From contig OX454525.1 in assembly GCA_949715645.1 (NCBI GenBank), forward strand, positions 278,915,700 to 278,979,699: a stretch of DNA of 64,000 nt. Reading direction: 5' to 3'. The stretch is from Portevinia maculata. Its lineage: Eukaryota; Arthropoda; Insecta; Diptera; Syrphidae. Below are positions 21,673 through 33,404 of the stretch, one piece after another. Made by a program: the position numbers and the translations under genes. Below the pieces are notes generated by a model. That model was not told the DNA's origin. It ran no database searches and worked only from the letters and a program-made list of their open reading frames with translations. The first letter of the stretch is position 1, and the number at the start of each line of letters is the position of its first letter.

Positions 21673-23888
21673 ATTAAAGGAATTAACAGAATTTAATTTA
21701 GAATAATGCAGAAGACCTCTCTTTGGTGTAAAGGTTGGAGAAAACAAGGTGTCATTAGTTTCCTTCTATTAATTGGTGTAGTATGTTGTTGTTCCCCTGG
21801 GGATTAAACCTACACCGCGCGGGTCACGGGCCACAGACTAATACTATAGTAGTAAAAGTTGGTGTTTAAATTCTTCAAAATAGAATTATGGTTTTTTTCT
21901 ACTTCTGTAAGGTTTACTGTGAAATTCCTGCCAGCAAGATCATTAAATGAGCCTATTGTTGGCTGAATAAAATATGAAATGGAAAAAAATGCTCTTCTTC
22001 GCTTTCTGCAGATGCGTAATTTTCTACTAACTCAACAATCTCTTCATTAGTCAAAATTGCTGTTGTCAAAAGGTGATCGTCAATTTGCAGTAATTCATCA
22101 AACGAACATGGTAGGATATTTTGTACAGATGCTAAATTTTTATTAAGTAGTTGAACTACTTCTAAATTAGCATGGTTGCGAAGCCTAACTTCATGTCTTC
22201 TTGCGACCTTCCGAACCTCGTCCTCTACCATTTCAATTTTTAGATCCCTATGTAGATCAGCATTACGTATGTACCACGGCGCATTAACAATATTGCGTAA
22301 TACTTTGTTTTGGAAGCATTGTATGCTTTGAAGATTTGTCTTTCTTGTGCACCCCCATAACTGGAGGCCATATGTCCAAATTGGTTTTAATATTTGCTTG
22401 TAGAGAAGCAGTTTGTTGTAGATTGAGAGGCATGAATTCCTCCCTATGAGCCAATACATTTTATTGTATCGTATATTTAGTTCATCTCGTTTTTTTTTTG
22501 ACATGTGTTTTCCAAAACAACTTTGGGTCCAAAGGCAAGCCTAAATACTTAGCTGAGTTCGAATGCAGAACTACTTTATTATTTATGTACACAGGTATGT
22601 GTTGTACGTTTTTATTCGTAAAGTTAATATGAACCGACTTTAGTTCATTTAATTTTATTTGCCATTTTTTGGTCCATTTGGATATATTATTTACTGACCT
22701 TTGCAGTTTTTCTGTAACTTCCTGTGCGGTTTTTCCTACCGCAAGTATAGCAGTATCGTCTGCAAAAGTGGCAACAGTAGTTTCGTCATTTTGTGGTAGT
22801 ACGTTCGTGTATAGGAGGAACAGTACTGGTCCCAACACACTACCTTGCGGTACTCCAGCTTTGATGTGTTTCAATTCGGAGTACTCCTTCTCTTGCTTAA
22901 TTCTAAATAATCGTTGCATTATATACGACTCTAGTATTTCATGATACTCTTTTGGAAGATATTTTTATAGCTTACGGATTAATCCTTTGTGCCAGACTTT
23001 ATCAAAAGCCTGTGTTACATCAAGGAAGATGGCAGAGCATATTTGTTTTTCTTCTAAAGCTTTTTCTATTATATCAGTTATTCTGTGGACCTGATCTATT
23101 GTTGAGTATTTATTTCTGAATCCAAACTGATGGTTTGGGATCAGTGTCTTTTCTTCTAGAATCGGATGGAGTCGTTTTAGGAGCATTTTTTCGAATAGCT
23201 TTGACAGGATTGGTAGCAATGATATCGGCCGATATGACGTTACTTCACTGGGCAATTTTCCCCGCTTAGGTACCATGATAACTTCCGCAACCTTCAACAT
23301 GCGCGGAACATACCTTAGTCTGAACGCAGCATTTATTATCTGTGCTATTTTTTTCATACCTTTCTTAGACATTTTTTTCAGAATTTCACCCGTTATTAGA
23401 TCAAATCCCGGGGCTTTTTTCGGGTTGATCTTTTCTTTTATTTCTTTGGCTATTTCCCTAGAGGTTACTGCTGGAATCGATCTCTCGTCTTCGCACATTT
23501 CTTCCGTTTGTTGGGAAATATCATTATGGTCGTATGGCTTGAAAACGTTTTCAAGATGTTCCGCAAATAGATCCGCGTTTTGTTTGTTTGTTTTTAACCA
23601 GTTATCACTGCTGTTTTTCACTGGCGGAATGTATGCCGTTGGTCTTTTAATTTTTTTTGTAGCCTTCGACAGTGAGTGTTCTGTACTAGCATCGTTTGTC
23701 AGATTTGTAAGGTATCTTTCCACCGATGCGTTTTTAAATTCTGCTATCCTTTTTCTGAGCTTATAGTTTAAGCTATTAAGTCTACTTTTATCACTTGGAG
23801 CTCTTGACAGTTGCCATCGCTTGCGAGCTCGTCTCTTTTCTAATATACGAGTAATGTCGCAAATTTCGTTGGGATACACGTTTCTTTT

Positions 23889-24642
23889 TATACCCTATTC
23901 TAAGGGTATATTAATTTTGACGCATAGTTTGTAACATACCTTAATATTGCCCGTAGACCCCTAAAAGTTACTATATTTATGACCAGCATCGATAGTAATG
24001 TCGATCTAGCCATGTCCGTCCGTCTGTCGGCAAAAATTAGGCCTTTAAACTGGACCTAGAGAGCTGAAATTTTAACCATATACTCTCTAGGGTCCCGAAA
24101 TAATCAAGATTACGAATTTTTGAAATCCGCCCACAGACACGCCTACAAACTCAAAAAAACAAAATTTTGGAAAAAATCGAATTTTGAGCTGAAATTTTTT
24201 ATATATGATCTATGACTCCTATAACTGCTCGGGATAAAAAAATTTCAAAATCCGCCCACTGAAACGCCCACAAATAAATAAAATAATTTTTTTATACCCT
24301 ATTCTAAGGGTATATTAATTTTTGAAAATCCAAAGTTTGAGCTAGGGAGCTGAAATTTATAATATATACTCTCTAGGGGCCCTTTATGTTCATGTGTTAA
24401 TTTTTTTTAAATCCGCCTACTGAAACGCCCACAATTAAATAAAACAATTTTATTGAAACACCCAAGTTTGAGCTAGGGAGCGTTTTTTTGATAAAATCCT
24501 TTAAATGTTATATAACAAAATATGTAGAGCGTTCTTAACAATTCAACCATACTTAGACTTTTGTCACCCCCACTTATGAGGGATTTGAATAAGAATAGGG
24601 TATCCAACAGTTCGCCCAAGCGGACTGTAGCCCGTCCCTATG
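23889..24642 (-). repeat. mini-me-like repeat, copy H, with an internal tail fragment
   Basis: Reverse copy inserted in Jockey B between TPESNSKVN and YPNEICDI codons. Within its modules, at about 24293-24320, lies an extra TATACCCTATTCTAAGGG TATATTAATT, i.e. a copy of the family's own 3' end. Copy O has the same extra piece at the same place. Confidence 0.95.
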
Positions 24643-24839
24643 TTTACTTTGCTATTTGATTCAGGGGTTGCAGCCCATGCAGCCTTTTGTATAGCTAGGG
24701 TGAAGGACTGTACTTCACTTTCTAATTGCTCTATTGTATTAATTGTTGTGGATAGTTCGATGCGTTCATCTATTAAATATCTGAAATATGTCCAGTCAGT
24801 TAGTTTGTTTACTAGACGTGGGTTGTGTTCCTTCATTAT

Positions 24840-27800
24840 TTTAGATTTTAGATTTTATAAGACTTTTATTTCAAATAAATATTTAACAATGGTAAGTTTA
24901 ACTAAGCCTAATTGGTTTGGCCTAAGGCCGTCTACCAGGTTGACAATATAATTAAGTCTCAAATTTATTTCCAAACAAAATTAAATAAGGTAATACTATT
25001 AACAAAAAAAAAGAAAAAAAATATTAAAAATCTCCCTCTAAGATTCGTTTTCTATATTTAAGTGCGGCTACGGTGAAGTTGTATAAAACATCCCATCCTT
25101 TTTCCCCGTTTAAAATATTTAGTGCTTCTCCTTCATCTAAGACAGCTTTTAAAAAAGTCAAACTGCGAATTTCCTTCAAAATTGGGCAGATTGCAAGAAA
25201 ATGTAACACGTCTTCTCTAGTCCTCATGTTGCAAAGTTCGCAGAGTGTTGGTAAATCCGTACGGTGGGGTATAAAATTTAAATTAACTAGTTCTCCTCTC
25301 ATTCTAAAGATCGTACTAATTTTGTCCACAGAGAAGCAGTTAAGGAGGTATGTTTTTTCATTTAGCTGATAGTTCAGTTTACTATAATAATTCCTCACCA
25401 GCGAGCCTCTAGCATCTTCAGTATATCTTTCATACAAGATTTGGCCTAATTTCTCCAATAACGAATTAAATTTCTCCCTTAGAGAAGAAGGTTGTTCATT
25501 TGTCTGGATAGCCAGATCCGTTCTGCAGTCCGATGCAATTTCCTCCCACACTTTGCACATATTTCCGTTCGTTCTTATAATATTTTTCAGTATTATGTTT
25601 GGTATCCTTGTTTCTTCCATTTCCAATACTTTTATTACATAATTAAAGTGTGATCTCAGCGTAAGTAAGAACATAGGTGGAGTACTAGTTTCAACATACA
25701 ACATATAATTTGGAGTATTATTTGGTAAACGGAAGATCCTCTTTAAAAAGTAGCGCAGGAACTTTTCTACGGCTTCATAAGATTTATAGCCCCAAACCTG
25801 AGCTCCATAAAGTATGATTGATGTAGCAGTTGAACGAAATACCTTTTGCTTCGCACTATGTGAGACGTATTTGCTACTAATGCAACGTTCCCATATCGAT
25901 GAAATAGCTCGCTTCGCATCCGCTAATTTTTCCTCAAGGTGTGTTTTTACATTTAAGTTTGCTGAGACTAACATCCCAAGGTATTTGTACTTGCGAACAA
26001 TTTCTACTTCTTCCCCATTTGACATCCAGTTTTCCGAACGAGAGTAACGGCCACCTCCATCTCTAAAGATCATAATTTTGGATTTCTGTAGATTGACTGT
26101 AAGATTCCAACTCTTACAGTATATGTCGAGTCTGTTAATCATCCCCTGAAGCCCGTCCACAGAATCGTTCAAGAAGACGATGTCATCCGCGTACATCAAA
26201 GCTGGAATTGTTACTCCATAGATATTTATACCACCTTGCACAGCATCAGTCACATCATTAATATACAAAATGAAAAGTAAAGCACTGAGAATACACCCCT
26301 GCTTAACTCCCATTGAGGTTTCAAATTCTTCAGAGGTCAGCTCACCATCCCACACGAGTGCAACGTTGCTCTCATACAGGGCTCTCAAAATGCGTATAAT
26401 TTTGGTTGATACCCCAATTTTCGTTAACTTGAAAAAGAGAGCTTCGCGCGATATCGTGTCAAATGCCGCCCGAAAATCCACGAAAAAGGCATACAGTTTC
26501 TTGTGATTATCTTTATATGTAGCAGCGATGTTGGTTAGTGTAAATATTTGGTCAATAGTGGAATAACCCTTTCTAAACCCAGCTTGAAATTCCGTAAGGA
26601 TGCTCTTCTCTTTAACCCATTCGCTGAGCCTTTTGTATATTAAAGCTGCAAACAACTTGGCAGAAGTGTTTAAAAACGAAATGCCCCTGTAGTTTGATGG
26701 ATCTTTGTAGTCGCCTTTTTTGTGTATTGGAAGGATTATGGATTTTTTGAAGTTTTCGGGAACATGAGCAGTATCGAAGATACGGTTGAATTCTACCGTC
26801 AGTGATTCTATGAGCTCGCTTGTACAGTTTTTGTAGAACTCAAATGGAATCCGATCATTTCCTGGCGCTTTGTTGAGTTTAGATTCGCGTATAACTTCCT
26901 GAACATCTTGAAGAGAAAAGGGTGCATCCAATTTGTCATCTAGAACCATTGGGGCTGCGTACTGAAATAGAGGTGATGTTAGTGGGGCGTTAAGAAGCTT
27001 ATTAAAGTGGGTCCTCAGGATGGGAGCTTTCAGTGCTAGGGCGATGGCGTTAGTGCGTCCATTTACATTTTTCACGGCTTTCCAAAACGCAGCTGAAGAT
27101 CTGGAGTTATTTATTAACGTTATATTTGCTTGTTCAAATGTTGCTTTTTTTCATAACAAAGTCTTTTATAATCTTTGTTGGCCTCGCTGTAGAGCACTTT
27201 AAAAATGCTTGAGTTGTTTGTTCTCAATAGTTTTAAAAGCTTAAAAGATTTATTTCTGGCTTTCGAGCATTCTGAATCAAACCACTTTTGTTTAAAGATG
27301 GAACTACTTCTTGATTGTTTCATCGGTGGTACAGATTTCTTTATTGTTTCCGTTAAGTTCTCAATATCAGCTGGACGGTTTAGTTCCTTCATATAATTAA
27401 GGTTAACATTCAAGCTATGTTGATAACTTTCACGCATTCGAACGTCCCAAACAAGCTTCGGTAGGAGTCCTAGTTGTTTTAAGCCTTCCTTGTTTGCACT
27501 TGCAGTTACAGAAAAAGTTACTTCTAAGGGCATGTGGTCAGAGAAAATCTGTGGCCCTACTTGGAAGTCGTCCAAAAGATTGTTCCACTTTCCAGCTATA
27601 AAACAGTAATCTATTACTGAACACGATGATCCTCTTATAAATGAAAGTTGACCTTCGGAGTCTCCTGCACAGCTACCATTCAGAACATGACTGTCATATG
27701 CATCGGCAATTTGTAGTATTTTTAGCCCTTTAGAATCACAAATTGAGTCCTTAAATTTGCGATTTTCTGTTAAGAATGCTCCGTCATGACCCGTTATGAA

Positions 27801-28134
27801 ATTATTTTGGGTCAACCCAATCCGACCATTAAAATCGCCGACAAGCATTAAATCAGCCGTATCTAAGAATTGAAGCGCATCACATAATCTGTCATAATCA
27901 CGTTGCCAGTGGTTGCAGTTCAGATAAACTGGTAACAAGACTATGTCGCCATTGATTGTTGCAATATTCAAAGCTTGTAATTCGCCTGTTCTTTTAAAAT
28001 TGACAGAAATTCCATTGAGACTGTCACGATATCCATATAATGTACCGCCGCTTCCTCTTCCAAATATCGATGTTTTTACTGCAGGTTCCCACTTAAGTTC
28101 ATAATTTGAAAATATTTTTTTAAATCTATTTTCA
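24840..28134 (-). mobile_element. Second LINE (YADD-type), nearly intact, with 14-bp target duplication
   Basis: TGTTCCTTCATTAT occurs at 24826-24839 and 28135-28148, flanking the element and splitting the Jockey B reading frame at MKEH. The 3' end is a short tandem AAAATCTAAA-type tail. The 5' end starts inside the endonuclease domain, so it is a 5'-truncated TPRT insertion. One frameshift is the only lesion seen, so the insertion is recent compared with its host. Confidence 0.9.
25024..28134 (-). pseudogene. Endonuclease/reverse transcriptase of the second LINE, one frameshift
   Basis: Endonuclease part (28134-27150): VYLNCNHWQRDYDRL, LVGDFNGRIG (Asp/Asn), SVIDYCFI and SDHMPLEV (final Asp/His); about the first 60 residues of the domain are missing. 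RT part (27075-25024): NKAPGNDRIP, YRGISFLNTSAKLFA, QAGFRKGYSTIDQI, FFVDFRAAFDTI, GVKQGCILSALLF and the catalytic YADDIVFL (about 26170-26193). A C-terminal CELC...HFLAIC finger and an ending EGDF follow. A seven-T run at 27145-27151 puts the two parts out of frame; one base more or two fewer would restore frame. Clade is uncertain (CR1/Daphne-like motifs). No other stop is seen over about 1,000 codons. Confidence 0.85.
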
Positions 28135-28484
28135 TGTTCCTTCATTATAATTTTATTGCCAAGTGTTAGCAGCACAGATGCGGCCCTTCCTTAACTTGGG
28201 TAGTATTTGAGGAAATATTCTTAGTTAAGAAGAAGTCGACAACATGCGGGATTTTGTTCCTATCTGTGGGCCAGTAAGTAGGATTTCCTGTTGAACATTT
28301 TTTTTTTTAATATATTCAAGGAGTTCTCTTCCTCTTGTATTTGTTAATCTTGATTCCCAAGATATGTTCTTAGCGTTGAAATCTCCGCCTATTATGAATT
28401 TATTTCCGAATTTACGGAAGAGGCTTTCAAAGTTGTTTTGTTTCAGCCTGTAGCTAGGAGAACAATATGCCGCTGCTACCGTTA

Positions 28485-29760
28485 TGTTCAACCTTGACGG
28501 CCCCGTTGGTTACAACTTTTATTTCCATGATCTAAGTAAGGAGGAGCTTATTTTGACAAGACATCACAGATCACAGCCTTACATCAGGTGTAATGGTATG
28601 GGGAGCTATTACCCACTATGGCACAATCGAGTTGGAGTTTTTGTCCGCAATAATGAACGGAAACAACTACAAATCTTTGCTGGAACGGTCATTTCCAAAA
28701 GAAAATTGAAAAATATTTTCGGGCCCCTGTCTTGCATATTTCAACAAGACAATGCCCCTATCCACACTTACAGGGTTCTTAGAAGTTGGATTCAATCAGA
28801 AGACGTGGAACTTTTGCCATGGGCGCCCTATTCACCGGACAGGTGGGGCATCGTTATCTCGTAAAGTCGTATGAAAGCGGCAGACAATTTGAAGACAAGG
28901 ACACTTTAATCGAAGCTATTCGTGATGCCTGGGCCCAGATATCTCTTAATTATTAAAAAAACAACAACTAGATGATTCTATTCCAAACCGGCTTATAGAG
29001 GTCATGCTGGGTACCTGGCCATGACGGCATTACAGGCAATGAGGTAGCGCACTCTCTTTCAAGAAAAGGGGCAGAGGAACCCTTCATAGGACCAGAACCG
29101 TTCTGCGGGATAGGAGAAGCCACTCTACGCGATGAGTTCAGGAGACTGGAGGAAGAAACAAGGGCCAACACCTTTCTCAACCTCCAAGGCCTGAGGCAAG
29201 CAAAGAAACTCTTGGGAAATTATAACCAAAAAAATAAAAAATTATATAACTGAGGGTGGGCTCTGCAGATTCTGCAGTGAAACCGCTGAAACTCCAGACC
29301 ACTTACTGGAATCCTGTTGTTCACTGGCCCATAAAAGAAAGAAATATTTGGGCGGGCACCAAATAACAGACAAGGAAATACAAACCATGGACCCACAGCT
29401 CATTCTCAGATTCATCAAAGAAACTGGACTGGACGCTGTGCTCTAAGGAGGATAAACCAGAGCAATACCTCGATATGCTTCATAAAAGAAGTATCTAGAG
29501 AGGGATATGAAAGAGGCACAAGCAGGGGACACAATAGACCAATAGGTCGCAGTGTAATATACCCTAATTAAATATTATTATTATTATTATAGAGGTCATA
29601 CATAGAAAAACATAATAAATAAATGTTTTAAAACTATAAAATGTAAACATTTTATTAATTTTTTCCTCTCTTTCGAAGATTTTGCAAGTGATTTTGTTAA
29701 ATTCCAGCGGTCGTTTCTTATTTACCTTTTATTTTATGGGTTACTATTGGGAAAATATGT
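28485..29760 (+). pseudogene. Tc3-like transposase remnant, split
   Basis: FNLDGPVGYNFYFHDL (first catalytic Asp region), HHRSQPYIRCNGMG, FQQDNAPIHTYRVL (second Asp) and WAPYSPD match a Tc1/Tc3-type transposase. The region with the last catalytic residue is shortened: after SPD the text drops out of frame and resumes as SGRQFEDKDTLIEAIRDAW and WAQISLNY (28874-28960). The final codons (RLIEV) are split by the 29006-29587 insertion and continue at 29600. The N-terminal DNA-binding half is missing; Jockey B begins exactly there. 29600-29760 would be the 3' untranslated end. Confidence 0.8.
29006..29587 (+). mobile_element. 5'-truncated I-like element with 13-bp target duplication
   Basis: TTATAGAGGTCAT at 28993-29005 and 29587-29599 flanks the insert. 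It starts within RNase H (WVPGHDGITGNEVAHSLSRK), continues EEPFIGPEPFCGIGEATLRD, then a frame-shifted CRFCSETAETPDHLLESC finger. It ends in an (ATT)n tail at about 29573-29590, as expected for the I clade, whose members end in TAA-type repeats. The RNase H start and the homology to 15913-17035 suggest the same or a related family. Confidence 0.85.
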
Positions 29761-29931
29761 ACCTGTTCACAGGTAGTAAAAGTTTCGGGGTATACAATCC
29801 AACAGGTATATATGTATATAAAGACTGAAAAACGGTTGCAAAATGTATGGCCTCATCCTTGTGATCGCCAGTGTACTTAGCGATAAAACCTTTGAAATAG
29901 ATTATGATAAAACGAGAAATCTAGGGAAAAA

Positions 29932-30609
29932 CATAGGGACGGGCTACAGTCCGCTTGGGCGAACTGTTGCATACCCTATTCTTATTCCTATCCCTCATAA
30001 GTGGGCGTGACAAAAGTCTAAGTATGGTTGAATTGTTAAGAACGCTCTACATATTTTGTTATATAACATTTAAAGGATTTTATCAAAAAAAACGCTCCCT
30101 AGCTCAAACTTGGCTGTTTCAATAAAATTGTTTTATTTAATTGTGGGCGTGTCAGTAGGCGGATTTAAAAAAAAATTAACACATGAGCATAAAGCGCCCC
30201 TAGAGAGTATATATTATAAATTTCAGCTCCCTAGCTCACTTTGAATTTTCAAAAAAAAAAAAAAATAATAATTGTGGGCGTGCCAGTGGGCGGATTTTGA
30301 AAATATTTACACATGAGCATAAAGGGCCCATAGAGAGTATATATTATAAATTTCAGCTCCCTAGCTCAAACTTTGGATTTTCAAAAAAATTGTTTTATTT
30401 ATTTGTGGGCGTGTCAGTGGGCGGATTTTGAAAATATTTATAAATGAGCTTAAAGGGCCCCTAGAGAGTATATATTAAAAATTTCAGCTCCCTAGCTCAA
30501 ATTTTGGTTTTTCAATAAAATTGTTTTATTTTTTTGTGGGCGTGGCTGTGGGCGGATTTTGAAAATTTTATATCCCGAGCAGTTTTAGGATTCATAGATC
30601 ATATATAAA
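29932..30609 (+). repeat. mini-me-like repeat, copy I (5' part; 3' part is K)
   Basis: Head and modules up to CATAGATCATATATAAAA. The sequence then breaks off. The missing continuation (CAAATTTCAGC...) is found at 31629, after copy J. Confidence 0.93.
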
Positions 30610-30655
30610 ATATAAAGAAGTGCGATAGATGACAGCAGTGAAAAGTATAGAGAAA

Positions 30656-31628
30656 CATAGGGGCGGGCTACAGTCCGCTTGGGCGAACTGTTGGATACCC
30701 TATTCTTATTCCTATATCTCATAAGTGGGCGTGACAAAAATTTAAAGGATTTTATCGAAAAAACTAAGCTTTTGTAAATAAAAACGCTCCCTAGCTCAAA
30801 CTTTGGTTTTTCAATAAAATTGTTTTATTTAATGTGGGCGTGTCAGTAGGCGGATTTAAAAAAAATTTAAGTATGAGCATAAAGGGCACCTAGAGAGTAT
30901 ATACTATAAATTTCAGCTCCCTAGCTCAAACTTTGGACTTTCAAAAATAAAAAATAAATAATTGTGGGCGTGTCAGTAGGCGGATTTTAAAAATATTTAC
31001 ACATAAGCATAAAGGGCCCCTAGAGAGTATATATTAAAAATTTCAGCTCCCTAGCTCAAATTTTGGTTTTTCAAAAAAAATATTTTATTTAATTGTGGGC
31101 GTGTCAGTGGGCGGATTTTGAAAATTTTATGTCCCAAGCAGTTTTATGGGCCAAAGATCATACATAAAAAATTTCAGCTTTCTAGCTCAAAATTCAATTT
31201 TTCCCAAAATTTGTTTTATTTAATTGTGGGCGTGTCAGTGGGCGGATTTTGAAAATTTTATGTCCCAATCAGTTTTATGGGCCATAGATCATATATAAAA
31301 AATTTCAGCTCTCTAGCTCAAAATTCGATTTTTTCCAAAATTTTGTTTTTTTGAGTTTGTGGGCGTGTCTGTGGGCGGATTTCAAAAATTCTTAAACTTG
31401 ATTATTTCGGGACCCTAGAGAGTATATGGTTAAAATTTCAGCTCTCTAGGTCCAGTTTAAAGGCCTAATTTTTGCCGACGGACGGACGGACGGACGGACG
31501 GACATGGCTAGATCGACATTACTATCGATGCTGATCATAAATATAGTAACTTTTAGGGGTCTACGGGCAATATTAAGGTATGTTACAAACTATGCGTCAA
31601 AATTAATATACCCCTAGAATAGGGTATA
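30656..31628 (+). repeat. mini-me-like repeat, copy J, nested in copy I/K
   Basis: Complete copy with CATAGGGGCGGGCTACAGTC head, five modules, a 24-bp GGAC array at about 31481-31504 and CCCTAGAATAGGGTATA tail. About 46 bp of unrelated sequence separates the break in copy I from its start. Confidence 0.93.
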
Positions 31629-31955
31629 CAAATTTCAGCTTCCTAGCTCAAAATTCGATTTTTTCCAAAATTTTGTTTTTTTGAGTTTGTGGGCGTGTCT
31701 GTGGGCGGATTTCAAAAATTCGTAAACTTTATTATTTCGGGACCCTAGAGAGTATATGGTTAAAATTTCAGCTCTCTAGGTCCAGTTTAAAGGCCTAATT
31801 TTTGCCGACGGACGGACGGACGGACGGATATGGCTAGATCAACATTACTATCGATGCTGATCATAAATATAGTAACTTTTAGGGGTCTACGGGCAATATT
31901 AAGGTATGTTACAAACTATGCGTCAAAATTAATATACCCCTATATATAGGGTATA
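31629..31955 (+). repeat. mini-me-like repeat, copy K (3' part of copy I)
   Basis: Begins in the last module (CAAATTTCAGCTTCCTAGC) and runs through the GGAC array to a tail in which the hairpin loop reads CCCCTATATATAGGG. Together with 29932-30609 it makes one complete copy. Confidence 0.85.
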
Positions 31956-33404
31956 CAAAATAAGGAATGATTGCCAGAAGTACGGCAGTAAATTGGACAA
32001 GTCACGTCTGACTGTTAGACAAGAAAATAGTTTTTGAAATGAGTTAAGTGGTGGAAATGCTTAAATCTGTGGGTGTAATTTTTCAGTTATAAAGTAAATG
32101 TGTGCGTTCCTTTATCTTTGCCGCGTAATTATTATTGCTATTAAAATCTGTCCCTAGATTAATGATGAATTGAGCTTCCAACCACGAAAGAGGGGTTCAA
32201 AAAGTAAGGCTTGTACAGGGCGGAGTCTGGGCTGGGGCCGGCACTGCTTACGCTTAACAAAACATTTCCAGTTTCAGGAAGCTGTTTTAAAAAGCATATT
32301 TTTTTGGTAATTTGAGTTTTGTTAAAAAATATCAATAAAGAAACTGATACTCACTAAGTCTGCCCGGCTCCTCATTTTTTTTAAATGTTTTCAAACCATT
32401 TTTTGCCTTTTAAATTTGAAAAGTACCAATTTTTGTGCTAAATGGGCTGAGGCGAAAGGATATTCAAATTATATTCACCTTAAAAATAAGTGCGTAGGTA
32501 CTCGTACCTCGTACGCAAGACCTGGAAAATCATCAAAACGAATACCACGTTTCCGGCTTACAGAAAAATCAACCCGAGAGCAGTACTACATAAATTGTTG
32601 CACAACAAGACGTGTGACGAAATTGATTTGACTTTTATGGAATACTTATGTGAGTATAAGTGTTTCCAAAAACAGAATTCTACAATTAGTTGGCTGTCGA
32701 TGTTCAAAACAAATATTAATTCTACGCACTTCATTGAACACACATCCACCACAACACTGAAAGTAATTAGTTTTGATTTTGCATTTAATTCCTTCTACAA
32801 TTGACGGACAAGATCATCCAACAACAGCTGGTCTATTTTTAGTGAGCATCGAAAATCTAATTCCCGATGGACCGACAAAACAAAAAAAAAACTGTCGTTT
32901 CCTGCACACAGTTCATCACATCGAGCGTCTTCCTGTCTTTCGGCATTTCGGGCAAAACTGAGGTGTACCGCTGTTGATTAGAATAGATACTTCCGCTTCG
33001 CGATGAAGTTGAATTTATTACCTTGTTACTTGTGAAAGCAGTTTTACATTTCCTGGTACAAATCACATGGGTCACCGTTGATGGATTAAGATGGAGCATC
33101 CTTTAAAGAGAGAATATTAGGGTGCAATAAGTTCCATTAAATAAATCAACTTCAAAGAAAGAATTTTATGGTTTTCAAGATGCGAAAGGGTTTCTTCAAT
33201 TGTCAAGTGCCGACGAAGAGTAAACAAATTCTATTCATACGTATGTGCATAAATGTACGCCCTGAACTTTGGTGGTTCATAAAGCGGCAAGGTGTTGCAC
33301 ATGTTACGTTTAAGTAATGCATTCAGATCTTTGTAGTGCAGATATACATTTATATCAAAATACAAGGGGACATTTTATTGCAATCATAAAACATTTTCTT
33401 TCCA
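31956..33404. other. Intergenic, no gene recognised
   Basis: AT-rich. Two overlapping short open frames at 32416-32804 have no recognisable domain. No repeat family shared with the rest of the window was seen. Confidence 0.4.

Larger units (their letters stand above)
19730..21866 (-). repeat. tRNA-derived SINE, type 2, minus strand, split by about 1.9 kb
   Basis: The 3' body lies at 19730-19801 and the tRNA-like head at about 21709-21866 (B box GTAGGTTTAATCCCC on the minus strand). GCAGAAGACCT occurs on both sides (about 19791 and 21709), like an 11-bp target duplication. The material between contains mini-me-like copies F and G plus about 80 bp and 35 bp of extra flanking sequence. Confidence 0.7.
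21893..28487 (-). mobile_element. Jockey-clade element B, 5'-truncated, with two nested insertions
   Basis: Related to but distinct from copies 1 and 2. Sense order is endonuclease (28487-28135), then after the second LINE the end of endonuclease and linker (24836-24643), then after mini-me-like H the linker, RT and C-terminus (23879-21953). The likely 3' end is an A-run near 21893. Its 5' end stops abruptly in the endonuclease, next to a Tc3-like transposase fragment. Confidence 0.85.
21953..28487 (-). pseudogene. Jockey B endonuclease/reverse transcriptase, in pieces
   Basis: Endonuclease piece 28225-28487 has VAAAYCSPSYRL and GGDFNAKN (catalytic Asp). After breaks the remaining endonuclease ends LLTLGNKIIMKEH at about 28140. 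It resumes at 24836 (MKEHNPRLVNKLTDW), then at 23879 (YPNEICDITRILEKRRARKR). RT motifs are YRPISLLPILSKLFEK, FLDVTQAFDKVWHKGL, AGVPQGSVLGPVLF and FADDTAILA (22750-22780). The C-terminal piece (22504-21953) has WTYGLQLWGC and APWYIRNADLHRDL. Small frameshifts near 22925-22965 and 22490 add to the two insertions. It shows the unmutated form of two sites that are shifted in copies 1 and 2. Confidence 0.85.
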
